Shown piece by piece: positions 29,408 through 39,147 of a DNA stretch of 64,000 bases. Origin of the DNA: G965247475 sp965247475 (GTDB lineage: Bacteria; Chloroflexota; UBA11872); assembly GCA_965247475.1 (NCBI GenBank), contig OZ252016.1, positions 372,001 through 436,000 on the forward strand, written 5' to 3'. Every line of letters begins with the position of its first letter. Positions within the stretch are counted from its first letter, which is position 1. The position numbers were made by a program, and so were the translations under genes. The notes beneath the pieces were generated by a model. The model was not told the DNA's origin. It ran no database searches and saw only the letters and a list, made by a program, of their open reading frames with translations.

Positions 29408-29787
29408 GCCGTCACCTCGGGCTGGGACTCGTGGATGGGGTCGGGCGCATCGCGCCGGCCGGCGAGCGCCGCGACGAGACGCGGCCACCAGCCGCCGACT
29501 CGGCGGCGGCGTTCGACGGCGTCCAGGTGCTCGACGTAGCCGCGTGCGGCCGTCTGCGTGCGCGCGAGCAGGCCTTGGAGACGCCGATGCTCGCGGCGCG
29601 CGTTCGCGAGCTGGTGGCGCAGCCGCTCGATTTCACGGGTCAGGTCGACGATCTCGCCCTGGGCCGCCGCAAGGTCGCGCTGCGCTTCCGCCGCTGTCTC
29701 GACGGCAGCCAGCCGCCGCTCAAGAAGCGCCGCCAACCGGTCGCGCTCCTGCTCGACCGCTTGCAGCCGCCCCATCAGTCGCGACAC
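29404..29787 (-). CDS. Coiled-coil protein heading the element operon
   Basis: A 127-residue protein. Residues 8-85 form one long coiled coil (EQERDRLAALLERRLAAVE, EIVDLTREIERLRHQLANAR). A short amphipathic segment GGWWPRLVAALAGRRD near the end could bind membrane. The GTG at 29787 has AGGCGG just upstream and places the coil at the N-terminus; a longer frame to 29925 exists but begins in Arg-rich noise. It is coupled by ATGA to the following gene and may be a structural or docking subunit. Confidence 0.65.
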   Translation of the reverse strand: MSRLMGRLQAVEQERDRLAALLERRLAAVETAAEAQRDLAAAQGEIVDLTREIERLRHQLANARREHRRLQGLLARTQTAARGYVEHLDAVERRRRVGGWWPRLVAALAGRRDAPDPIHESQPEVTA

Positions 29788-29900
29788 GGCACATCCGCCT
29801 TTCACTGGTCGTCGGCCTGTAGTTCTCCGCCAGACGGGGCGGCGAGTCTGACGCCCGGTCCATCGGCGTACAGTCACCGTAAGCAGAGAGCGCGCAGCGG

Positions 29901-29915
29901 GGAATCCAGGATTCC
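29901..29915. promoter_or_regulatory. Palindrome in the element operon promoter region
   Basis: GGAATCC-A-GGATTCC is a perfect 7-base inverted repeat about 115 bases upstream of the coiled-coil gene start, and is followed by a related ATTCC half site. It could be an operator for the reverse-strand operon. Confidence 0.35.
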
Positions 29916-30009
29916 GTAATTCCACGCGGGAGAATCGAGCCGACCTCCCCAGCAGAATCCAACGGGCGGATGGGAAGCTCGAGCCGCGGCTAGGAGTTCA
30001 ACATTCCTC

Positions 30010-30844
30010 TTGGATGTCAGAACTCGTCATCAACGAGACCTACACGGGGACGCTGGTATGGGGGGCAACTCCAAGCACAGGGCCGACCCGGTGCGGGTGG
30101 AAAGGGAGTTTCCCGCCATCATCACCGGGAAGCAGTTCGACCGCGTGGGTAAACTCCTACGTTCCCGCGCTCCCAAGATCGTCCCCCCTCGCCGGGCGGG
30201 GAGTCCTTTCCTGCTCAGCGGGCTGGTGAAGTGCAAGACGTGCAGGAGAGCGCTCACCGGCCAGTACTCCAAGAGCCCCCGGTATCCCTACTACGTCTGA
30301 TGAAGCGGGGCCTGCGATGCCCCGAGGCTCAATGCCCGGCGCTTCGAGGAGCTAGTCGTCGAGAGGATTCGCACCAACATCCTTAACCGAGAGCTGCATG
30401 CCCGACCTGGTGAAGCTGCTGGGCGAGGAAATGGACGGCGTGAATGCCGAGCGGCGCAAGAGGCTTCAGACCATCGAGTCCGAGATTGCAAACGTGAAGC
30501 GGCAGATGAAGCGCGTCTGGCGTTTCATAAAGACGAGCGACGACGCCGACGTAGATGACCTGCCTGCCCAAATACGGGAGCACCGGGATAGGCAGGAGCG
30601 TCTTGAGGAATCAGCAGCGGATGCCAGGAGCGTGCTGGACCAACGCAAGTCCGCCGTGGGCGATGTCAACAGCATCGCTATCTACGCCACGGAGATGACG
30701 GACTCTCTCGGGGAGAGCGAGCTCGTCGAGGCCAAGACTTTCGTCAACTCCTTCGTCAAGGAGATCGTCGTCACGCCCGGCCAGGCCCTCCTCCGATACA
30801 CCCTGCCCATGCCGGACGACAGCCGGATACCAGAACGGGGCTAG
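30010..30844 (+). pseudogene. Large serine recombinase, C-terminal remnant, frameshifted
   Basis: Pieces of a large serine recombinase are spread over three forward frames. First comes the recombinase domain (NETYTGTLVWG; then in another frame VEREFPAIITGKQFDRVGKL), next the zinc ribbon FLLSGLVKCKTCRRALTGQ, and then the coiled coil and C-terminal tail (AERRKRLQTIESEIANVKRQ, FVNSFVKEIVVTPGQALLRY). The N-terminal catalytic domain with its nucleophilic Ser is absent. It is non-functional, and marks a second mobile element next to the integrative one. Confidence 0.85.
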
Positions 30845-30921
30845 TTGTATACTGTCGTCAATCAGTCTACAGTGGCGGAAATGCCTTTTACGGGTGTTGT
30901 TCATTAGAGCCTACATCCGAA

Positions 30922-31365
30922 ATGGCATCGCCATTGAACAAGGGGCTATCACGGATTGAGATGCCAATACCATTAGAGGTTGTAATAGAGCGCACTCCTC
31001 TATCCCAGCAGGCCAAACGTCGCCATCTGAGAGCTTGGAGACGGGACGTGCAGAATGTTGTGAAGCAGGAGTGGGACGCTGAACCGCCGTTGGTCGGAGA
31101 AGTAATGGTGGTCATCACCTACTTCTTCAAGGGAGAGGCACTGGATGTTGACAACATGCCGAATCCAATCCTGGATGCACTGAAGGGTATGGTCTATGCC
31201 GACGACGACCAGATCACTGACCTCGTCTGCCGCAAAAGAGATCGGGACAGAGACCTGCAATTCGAGAACCCATCACCCGCTTTGGTGGAAACGCTCGGAC
31301 GATCCGAGCAGTTTCTCCACATCACCGTGACCGAAGCACTGAGTCTGGAGGTGCCGTCTTGGTAA
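30922..31365 (+). CDS. RusA-family Holliday junction resolvase
   Basis: A 147-residue RusA-like endonuclease, which cleaves four-way DNA junctions. The core motif ALDVDNMPNPILDALKG followed by YADDDQITDL supplies the acidic residues of the family. The expected early Ser and Arg-rich region is seen as SQQAKRRHLRAWRRDV. The usual length is about 120-150 residues. An internal Met at residue 14 is an alternative start. Its stop overlaps the TTG start of the next gene (TTGGTAA), so the two are translated together. Confidence 0.87.
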   Translation: MASPLNKGLSRIEMPIPLEVVIERTPLSQQAKRRHLRAWRRDVQNVVKQEWDAEPPLVGEVMVVITYFFKGEALDVDNMPNPILDALKGMVYADDDQITDLVCRKRDRDRDLQFENPSPALVETLGRSEQFLHITVTEALSLEVPSW

Positions 31366-32042
31366 GAGATGCAACCGACTCCGAATACCTCCTCACACGC
31401 AAGACCGCAGAAGAGTACCGAAGCAAGGGATACGAGGTCCTGTTGGAAGCGCCCCTGGACTTCATGCCGGGCTTCAGAGCCGATCTGCTTGTTCGGAAGG
31501 GCGATGAGGCAAGAGTCATAGAAGTGAAGTCTCGGCCGACACTGGCTGCCGACCCCAAGATAAGCGAGCTGGCGCGACTCATCGAATCGATGCCGGGGTG
31601 GACTTTCGAGTTGGTCTTGGTGGGTGAACCGGAAAAGGTGGATTCCCCCGAAGGCGCACGCTCGTTTGAGAGCAAGAAAATCGTTCAGAGAATCGAGGAA
31701 GCAGAGAAATCTCTTGAAGTGGGCTTGCCGGAGGCGGCCTTCCTGCTTGCGTGGTCGGCTTCTGAGGCCGTCATCAGGGAACTCCTTACGGCCCAGGGGG
31801 TTTCCAATACGAGCATCACCTCGCCTGGCTACGTTCTCGACCAGGGGATCTACCACGGGGTCATCTCAAGGGACGACCACGACGCTTTGACCCGTATGCG
31901 AAAGTACAGAAACGCCATCGTACATGGTTTTGCCACGGACGACTTCAATGGTGAACTGGTAACGGAACTCATTGCCACCATAAGACGCATCATGACGACT
32001 CCAACCCCTCACGACGGTTCCAACGGTCCGACCGCTTCCTAA
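31359..32042 (+). CDS. PD-(D/E)xK nuclease-like domain fused to HEPN domain
   Basis: A 227-residue protein beginning at a TTG that overlaps the RusA stop. Residues 20-90 look like a restriction-type nuclease core: Glu in YEVLLEAP, Asp in FRADLLVRKGD and the E-V-K of RVIEVKSRP. Residues 105-215 are helical and contain RKYRNAIVHG, which fits the R-x4-H motif of HEPN ribonucleases or partner-binding domains. The combination suggests a defence or toxin-like effector rather than housekeeping, and the coupling with RusA is unusual. The function is inferred from motifs only. Confidence 0.72.
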   Translation: MVRDATDSEYLLTRKTAEEYRSKGYEVLLEAPLDFMPGFRADLLVRKGDEARVIEVKSRPTLAADPKISELARLIESMPGWTFELVLVGEPEKVDSPEGARSFESKKIVQRIEEAEKSLEVGLPEAAFLLAWSASEAVIRELLTAQGVSNTSITSPGYVLDQGIYHGVISRDDHDALTRMRKYRNAIVHGFATDDFNGELVTELIATIRRIMTTPTPHDGSNGPTAS

Positions 32043-32491
32043 ACGGGCTTCCTGTCCTCACTGGGCGGATTGAGTCCGTCAACGGCAGGGCACCCGGCAC
32101 CGGAGCGCCAGAGCTTTGCGGGTTGAAGAACCTGCCTCGTGTCCACGTTGCCGGGCGAGTTTGGCTGATGGTGACGAGGCGTTTGGAGATTAGGTCGATG
32201 CGTAAGGCAATCCTCGAACATGGCACCCGATACGCGGCCATTCTCCTCGGGTTGGGACGGCTTCTGGGCGGACACAGACAGGTCCACGTCCTGCCGGTCA
32301 ATGGAAACCATGGTGTCGAGGGTTGCCGGTGTGAGCGGCTGTAGGTGCTTCTTCTCCTTTGTCAGTGGAGGGTAGGTTGGCACTGGCGAAGGACAATGTG
32401 AACGCCTTGAACGCAGGAGTGGCCGACACCGTATCCGTGAAGTTCCTCACGAGTAACGGGATGTCCGAGACCTCAAGGAGAATTCCCTCTT
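32043..32491. other. Spacer between nuclease-HEPN gene and helicase, possible small remnant
   Basis: About 450 bases. A short forward frame (VNALNAGVADTVSVKFLTS) ends just before the helicase start and may be the tail of a lost gene. No complete gene is recognised. Confidence 0.4.
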
Positions 32492-34617
32492 GTGTCTAAC
32501 AGCAATGGACTCTCCTTGTTCCGATGCCCCTCACTTGATCTTGAGGTCGGCGTCCGAGACTCCCGCATCCACGCTTTCGCAGGTGTACGTTCCGATACAG
32601 GGCAGTACCTAACCCGCCCTAATAGCACCGGCTTGGCCCGAGCACTGGTCAAGCTGGACCGCCTTGCCGATGGCGCTGACTTCATTCTCGGCCACAACCT
32701 GATCGATTTCGATCTGCCCCACCTGAAAGCTGCGAGTCCCGGTTACGGCTGCTACGACTTCCCGCAGTTGACACTCTTCGACTCAATCCCCTGGCCTTTC
32801 CCCGCAACCCCTAACATCATTTGGTCAAGCACTATCAGGACGGAGGGCTCAGGCGAGGACGCATCAACGACCCTGAACTGGATTCCAGACTTGTCCTAAA
32901 GGTCTTTGATGACCAGATTGAGGCCCTGCGGAATTCACCTTCCGACCTGCTGACAGCCTGGCACTGGCTTACCACCTTCGATGGGGGAGAAGGATTCGAC
33001 AGGGTGTTCTCGTCTCTGCGGAACTCGCATCGGCCGTCAGACGCTGAGGCCTCTGCTGCAATCCATAGACGTTTGGCTGACAAGTCCTGCCAGACGTGCG
33101 CCCGGGAGGTCATGGCGGATGCAACCCGGTACGGCTGGGGACTGGCCTATGCGCTGGCGTGGCTGTCGGTGTCCGGGGGCAGCTCGGTTATGCCTCCCTG
33201 GGTGCGGCATCAGTTCCCCGAGGGGGGTCGGCTGGTCAAGCGATTGCGCGACACCGCTTGCCCCGACACCGCTTGTGGTTGGTGCCACGAGCGACACGAT
33301 GCCCGCAAAGAGCTTACCCGGTGGTTCGGCTTCCCCGACTTCCGCCCTGAGCCGTCGGACGAGAATGGACAGCCTATGCAGCGGTCCATCGTCCAAGCGG
33401 CCATGACTCGGAAGCATGTGCTGGGCATCCTCCCTACTGGCGCGGGCAAATCACTCTGCTACCAAGTACCGGCGCTCTCCCGCTACGACAAGACCGGTGC
33501 GCTGACGGTGGTGATCTCTCCATTGGTCGCACTCATGGCCGACCAGGTGGCGGGTCTCGAGGCCAAGGGCATCGGCTCCGGCGTCACCATCAATGGGCTC
33601 CTCTCCATGCCGGAGCGAGCCGATGCACTGGACCGCGTGCGGCTAGGGGACGCAGGCATAGTCATTGCAGCTCCTGAGCAGCTTCGTAGCGTCTCTTTTC
33701 GTCGCACCCTTGACCAACGTGAGATCGGTGGTTGGGTGCTGGACGAGGCACACTGCCTCTCGAAGTGGGGCACGACTTTCGGCCCGACTACCGGTACGTT
33801 GGGCGCTTCATTCGCGAGCAAGCAGGGGACGAACCGGTTCCGCCGGTCTTGTGCCTCACCGCGACCGCGAAGCCCGATGTGAAGACCGACATTGTCGAGT
33901 ACTTCCAAGCGGAACTGGGCATCGACCTCCAGGTCTTCGACGGCGGCGCTCAACGCACCAACCTGGAGTTCGTCGTGGTGCCGACGAGCAGCGGGGAGAA
34001 GTTCGCCGCTGTCCACCAGATACTAGACACCGATCTGCCGGCGGATGAATCCGGCGGGGCCATCGTCTATTGCGCCACGCGACGCCACGCCGAAGAGCTG
34101 GCCGCGTTCCTTCAGGCCAAGGGCGTAACAGCCGACCACTTCCATGCGGGCCTGCCCCCGGAGACCAAGAAGAACGTCCAGGAGAGCTTCATCCGCGGCG
34201 ATCTGAGGGCCATCGCCGCCACCAACGCCTTCGGCATGGGCATCGATAAGCCTGACGTTCGCCTGGTCATTCACGCCGATATCCCGGGCTCCCTGGAGAA
34301 CTACCTGCAGGAGGCGGGCCGTGCTGGAAGAGACCAGCAAAGGGCGCGTTGTGCGTTGCTCTACACCCAAGACGACGTGGAGCGCCAGTTCGGGATGTCG
34401 GCCCGCTCCCGGCTCACGCGGCGGGAGATTCACGGTGTCTTGCGGGCGCTGCGGAACCTGGACCGGAAGAAGCCCTGGATGGCCAGGTTGAGGCCACCGC
34501 CGGAGAGATCCTCGGCGAGGATGAGGAGAAGGCCTTCGAGCGAGACTCCAACACCGACGACTCCCGGGTACGGACGGCCGTGGCCTGGCTGGAGGAGGCG
34601 GTGTTGCTCACCCGGGA
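32492..34617 (+). pseudogene. DEDD exonuclease-RecQ helicase, 5' part, frameshifted
   Basis: The first frame has a DnaQ-like exonuclease domain (SLDLEVGVRDSRIHAFAGV, FILGHNLIDFDLPHL). Sense sequence then moves to the frame VDTLRLNPLAFPRNP, a TAA at 32812-32814 replaces the next Tyr, and it continues HHLVKHYQDG. The RecQ core follows: GILPTGAGKSLCYQVP (Walker A), GGWVLDEAHCLSKWG (DEAH). After a shift near 33775 come LCLTATAKPDVKTDIV, IVYCATRRHAEELAAFLQ and YLQEAGRAGRDQQ. A further shift occurs near 34465. The gene is then cut by the IS at 34618. At least three frameshifts plus a stop make it a pseudogene. Confidence 0.85.
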
Positions 34618-35807
34618 GAGACCTTTGCGTAATGCGCCCTAGCCGGCCTTGAGGGGGGCCGTCCACCGGGGAAGCGACCGGACGGGTGGTTCTGGCTGCT
34701 CAGCCGCCCCCGGCCCCGCCGCGCGCCGGTCATTGCCCGGCCGAGGGCGCAGGCCTCCTAGGGACACGCGGGCGCGGCGGCCAGCAACCGGTCCGCCCGG
34801 CGCAGGTTGTAGGCCAGGCATTTGAAGAAGAACTCCGTGGCGTTGCGCTCCAGCCCCAGGTAGCGCACGCGCCGATAGCCGTAGGATCGCTTCAGCGTCC
34901 CAAACACCCGCTCCACCGGTGCCCGCGCGCGGGCGATCAGCGCGTTCCGGCGCCGCTGCCAGTACGGCAGTTGCGCCTGGTGCTTGTGCGAGCGGTGCAT
35001 GATCCGGTCGTTGATGCCCTGCGCCCGCAGCCGCTGCCGGCGGGCCTTCGACTCGTAGGCCTTGTCGGCATAGACCGCCGCCTCATCGCCGCTCACCAAC
35101 CCGTCCGCCACCTCCGTCTCGTTCACGTTGGCGGGCGTCAGCACCGCCGCTCGGATCAGCCCGGACCCCGCATCCACCCCGAGGTGCGCCTTGTAGCCAA
35201 AGTGCGCTCGGCCTCCTGTGCGCGTCCATCCAGCCTCCGGGTCGGTCGCGCTCCGGGCCCCCGGCCGCTCCCGCATCGACGGCCGCCGCGCCTGCGCCGC
35301 TACGAGCGTCGCGTCGATCAGCGTGCCCTGCTTCACCAGCAACCGGCGCGCCTCCCACTGGCGGTTCACCGCCTGCAACAGCCGCCCGGCCAGCCCGCGC
35401 TCCGTCACGGCCGTCCGAAAGCGGCTGATCGTCGAGTGGTCCGGCGCGTCGTCCTCCAGCCCCAGCCCCACGAACCGCTTGAACGAGACCCGGTCCCACC
35501 GGGCTTCCTCCATCGCCTCGTCGGAGGCCCCGTACCACTGCTGCAGCACTAGCACGTTCACCATCACCAGCGGCGGGTAGCTGGGACGGCCGGCGGGCGC
35601 GGCGTGGATGCCCGCGACCACCTCCGCCAACGGCGTCCAGTCAACCACCGCGTCCAGCCGCTCCAGCTTCGCGTTCCGCCCCAGCCGCTCCGGCAGTAGC
35701 GCCTCCACGAACGACCCCCCACTCACGGTGCGGTGCATGGCTACCCTTCCCTCAGCGCTGCCCTCCGGGCCGATTGTGGCGAGCCACCGGGGTTATGCAA
35801 AGGTCTC
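34618..35807. mobile_element. IS5-family insertion sequence, intact
   Basis: A 1.19-kb element with 15-base terminal inverted repeats: GAGACCTTTGCGTAA at 34618-34632 and the reverse complement of GAGACCTTTGCATAA at 35793-35807, one mismatch. It contains one complete reverse-strand transposase gene. It interrupts the helicase pseudogene. Because the helicase middle is missing between the flanks, insertion was accompanied or followed by a deletion; no target duplication is obvious. Confidence 0.9.
34758..35738 (-). CDS. IS5-family transposase
   Basis: A 326-residue DDE transposase, apparently complete. N-terminal DUF772-type region (LVMVNVLVLQQWYGASDEAM, FVGLGLEDDAPDHSTISRFR), catalytic GTLIDATLV (Asp), AVYADKAYES (Asp) and APVERVFGTLKRSYG (Glu). 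Within the IR-bounded element it reads leftwards. It belongs to the same broad family as the transposase fragment fused to the toxin at 20.8 kb but is not the same element. Confidence 0.92.
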   Translation of the reverse strand: MHRTVSGGSFVEALLPERLGRNAKLERLDAVVDWTPLAEVVAGIHAAPAGRPSYPPLVMVNVLVLQQWYGASDEAMEEARWDRVSFKRFVGLGLEDDAPDHSTISRFRTAVTERGLAGRLLQAVNRQWEARRLLVKQGTLIDATLVAAQARRPSMRERPGARSATDPEAGWTRTGGRAHFGYKAHLGVDAGSGLIRAAVLTPANVNETEVADGLVSGDEAAVYADKAYESKARRQRLRAQGINDRIMHRSHKHQAQLPYWQRRRNALIARARAPVERVFGTLKRSYGYRRVRYLGLERNATEFFFKCLAYNLRRADRLLAAAPACP

Positions 35808-36458
35808 CAATTGGGAGTGGTCTGCATGTGCGGTGGTGGCGAGGGATTGGAGCTACCTGGACCCAGTGCGCAGCCTCTGCGAGCTTCAAGGCATCCCGGT
35901 CGAGATGGCGAACGAGGATTTCTCAGGTTTCTGGCACTTGCGGGAGACCAGGGCGCTCCGAGATTGGCTACATGAGCAAGATTCCCAATTGGTGCGGAGC
36001 CAGGACCTGGCCGACTGGCTCCGTAAGCAACCGTTAGGGCCGTGGGTCAAGCTGCTGGAGGAAGCCGTAGCCGAGTACGCGCTGGAGACCGGCCGAGCTG
36101 AAACGTCGCTGGACTACTTCATCGAATGGCTTGCCGAGTGGGGACGGGAATTTCGTCGCCGGCAGGGGGGATTGCTGCTGACCACCGCGCCAAGGGCCTG
36201 GAGTTCGACCACGTGGTCGTTCTGGATGGCGCTTGGGACCGCATCGGCGACGGCGAGGATCGCGACTCCCCCCGGCGGTTGTACTACGTGGCGATGACTC
36301 GGGCACGTCAGACTCTTACCCTCATGCGCTCTCCCGGGTGGCATCCGTTCCAGGATGCCTTGCAGAGTAGCCCCTCGGTGCTGCGCCGCCCGGCGTCGGT
36401 AGGACTCCCTGCCCCGGCGACGGAACTCAACAGAAGCAGCCTATCGGAAGGCACATAA
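35808..36458 (+). pseudogene. Helicase 3' part (UvrD-like C-terminal domain), frameshifted
   Basis: After the IS the helicase resumes with VVARDWSYLDPVRSLCEL and GIPVEMANEDFSGFWHLRET, then LDYFIEWLAEWGREFRRRQ. Near 36183 sense moves to another frame: HRAKGLEFDHVVVLDGAWD and RRLYYVAMTRARQTLTLM, the motif VI region of a UvrD_C domain. Such a C-terminal domain is found in the long exonuclease-RecQ proteins. The several hundred residues expected between the DEAH helicase core and this part are absent. A sliver LVAEIDAFLPEDLRRTK follows at about 36490. Confidence 0.8.
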
Positions 36459-36695
36459 AGCTCTCAATTTGCAGGAGGAGATGACCTTTTGGTCGCCGAG
36501 ATAGACGCGTTCTTACCCGAGGATCTAAGACGGACAAAATAGCATCAAAGGTTCGTAAGAAGGACACGTCGTGTGGGGAAGGTGAACGTATCACCGCCGC
36601 CGAAAAGTCTGAAAAGTAGGCGGATTCCCATTCCCGTCCTGAGCAGTCTTGAGAACGGCAGATAGGTTTGTTAACCGCAAGGATAAGACATGGTA

Positions 36696-37975
36696 TTACC
36701 CAAACTGCACGTTCGCGGCGGGCGCGTGGTCGAGCTTGCGCACGAGCGTCGCGACGGCGGTCCCGACCTGGATGCCGACCGGATCATCGGGCGTGGAGAA
36801 GATGCTGGGATCGGGCGAACCGTCGGGCGCGACCTTGCCAGTGCGGTACTTGTCGCCGTTGAGGTTGTCGATCCGGATGGCGTCGAAGGCGTCCAGGTAG
36901 CGCTCGCGCATGCCGGGGCACGACAGGCTGTCCAGCCAGGAGTAGTTGGATATGAAGCAGACCACGCCTTGGCCGGTCTTCTCGGCGATGCGTCGCTCGG
37001 CCATGCGGAAGAACCGCACGTAGAGGTCGTTTAGCCCCTGGCCTTCGGGCCGCCGCACCCGCCGCGCCGTGCGGTAGGCCTCGGAAAGCGCGCGCTCCTC
37101 GTCCACCGCCATGCCGACGAAGCCGTTGTAGGGCGGATTGCCCAGGATCACCAGAATGGGAGTCTCTTGCTTGACGCGTTCCGCACGGTCGCGCTCCTCT
37201 TCCAGCTCGGGAAACGGCAGCGGCTTCTGCACCGTTGGCTCCCAGCCGGTGAGCGCGTTGGTCAGGAAGACCCCGGCGCGCTCGTCGCCGTCCTCGGCCA
37301 GCGGCGCGTCAAGCTCCTGTAGCGTGATCCCGACTTGCAGGTGGGCCACCACGAAGGGCGCGGGCATGATCTCGAAGCCGAACACCCGCTCCATCGCCGC
37401 CTGCTTGACCCGCGCGCCGGTCAGCGCGCCGAGGCCGCGGTCCTGGAGATTGGCGGCGATGCGGCGCAGGACTTCCGCCAGGTAAGCGCCGGTGCCGCAG
37501 CACGGATCGAGCACGTAGACGTTCTCCGCCGCCAGCCCGTCGGCGATGCCCAAGTCGTCCCGCAGCGCGCGGTCCACGCGGGCCACCATGTAGCGCACCA
37601 CCTCGGCCGGCGTGTACCACACGCCCAGCTGCTTGCGCAGCGCGGGGTCGAAGGCTTGCAGAAACGGCTCGTAGAAATAGGGCACGGCCTCGCCCTCGTT
37701 GAAGCGGACGAAGAAGGCGGACTTGATCCACGCGGTCCAGCGCGGCGTTGGTCCAGTCGAGCACCTCGACTAGGCCCAGCGGCCGCAGCTGGCCTGGGTC
37801 GGAAAGCTGCTGGAACAGCGCCCACAGCACCCAGGCGGAGAAGACGCCGTAGAAGAGCGTTTGCACCAGGGTGGAGCGGAAGAAGGCCGCGCCGCCCTTC
37901 CGTCGGCAAGCCGACCGGCCCAGACCTCCGCCGCCGCTCCAACGCGTCGCGCAGGTGTGCGGTCGATTCACCTAG
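36696..37975 (-). pseudogene. Eco57I/type ISP-like DNA methylase fragment, frameshifted
   Basis: A long frame (329 codons) has the adenine methylase motif I VYVLDPCCGTGAYLAEVLRR, shown here as DPCCGTGAYL, motif IV ILGNPPYNGF and the lead-in QLGVWYTPAEVVRYMV. Upstream sequence is in two further frames: LDWTNAALDRVDQ shifts near 37715, and FFRSTLVQTLFYGVFSAWV joins DALERRRRSGPVGLPTEG near 37890. Both ends are truncated; type ISP enzymes are about three times as long. It would have been the modification part of a restriction system. Confidence 0.8.
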
Positions 37976-38113
37976 AAGCGGTTAGGCGAAGCTTGCGCGC
38001 TATCTCAGCCCGCCCGCGACACGTCACCAACATGCCGACAGCAACCGAAGCTCCGCTTCCATTCCACGACGCCTTGCCACACCCGATGAAGTGTGAGCCC
38101 GTGGGCAGGTAGG

Positions 38114-38235
38114 TCATCCCTGCGTCATCCTGGGGCTGGACAACCCGGCGTCCTCGACCTGCGACGCAGACCGCGGGGAGGTCGGAAGAGCATGGGCAAC
38201 CGAGGTCAGTCGTGGTAGTCCAGGCGTGACGACCC
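38114..38235 (-). pseudogene. Tyrosine integrase C-terminal remnant
   Basis: The reverse strand reads AHALPTSPRSASQVEDAG and, after a shift, a DDAGM-like end, paralleling the C-terminus of the integrase at 16.2 kb (YAHALPTSQRAAARDLDAY, then HRDDAGM). The nucleotide match begins GTCATCC-C/T-GCGTCATCC and extends about 110 bases. It marks a lost integrase of the same family, perhaps the edge of another element. Confidence 0.6.
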
Positions 38236-39079
38236 GGCTGCTGCCTCGCGACGGCGATCTTGCCCCGCTCAGAGCGCCCAGCACTGGCTTGTGCTCCGTT
38301 AGCTTCAGCGGTTCCAGCCCGCGCTTTGGCAACCTAGCCGAACGAAAACCCGCCAGCCGACTAGCACTGATTCCAGCGAGGCTTGTTGACAGGGCCCCGC
38401 ATCGGCGGTGGATCGGGCACTGTGGTGTGCGGCCGCTGCTGACTCGCGGGATCGATTCTCGTCGGCACGGTCGGTAACCAAGCCAGACTGCCAAGCCAAG
38501 TGCCGACATCTGTCCGTTCGTCGAGAAGAGGCATGCAACAGTGCTCGGCCTTCGCATTCGTCCGGGGCCGGACTGTGCTCCGTCGCAAGGTGCGGCGACA
38601 CGATATGCTGGGAGCAGATCTGGCCGACCGTGACTCGTTCACTCGGCGGTGGCCACCAGTGCCGAGCGTCCGCCGATCTCGGACACGAGGTTCGGGTCTG
38701 GTCGCTCGGAGTTGGCGCCCTGCCGGACAGGGCTGAGCGACGCACCGCTTAGCTTGCCGTATCTCGGAATATGGCGGCATCTCCCCAAGACTCGACAGGA
38801 AGCCAAGCACTTGACCGAACGTCCAGCAATAAAGGCAGAGTTGCTCTTGGCCCACCAAATTGGACAGAAATTAGCACTTTCATATTTCGGTTAGTTCGGG
38901 AGACGTGACTCCGATTGAGCCCACCTCGAAAGACGCAATTGAGTCTGCCATCGCTTCAATCGCGCCTGACACCGATTTCGGCCACTTCGAATGCACATCG
39001 TCAACAATGAAGGATGAGGATGTCTTTACTCACCTCTCGGACAATTGGTTCTCGTGACTCACGCAGAGCCCGAATTCAA
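38236..39079. other. Intergenic stretch, no convincing gene
   Basis: About 840 bases left of the IS1595-type transposon. Frames on both strands have shadow composition. Base composition becomes less GC-rich after about 38750. I see no tRNA or IS end here. Confidence 0.4.
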
Positions 39080-39147
39080 GAACGGAAGTAGTAGTTACGG
39101 GCTTGGCGTGATATACTCGGGGGTACCGAGCAAGCACGGGCAGCGAC

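Noticed and set aside
38226..38894. Several overlapping open frames of 80-165 codons on both strands
   Set aside because: Composition is shadow-like, starts lack ribosome binding sites and no motif is recognisable.
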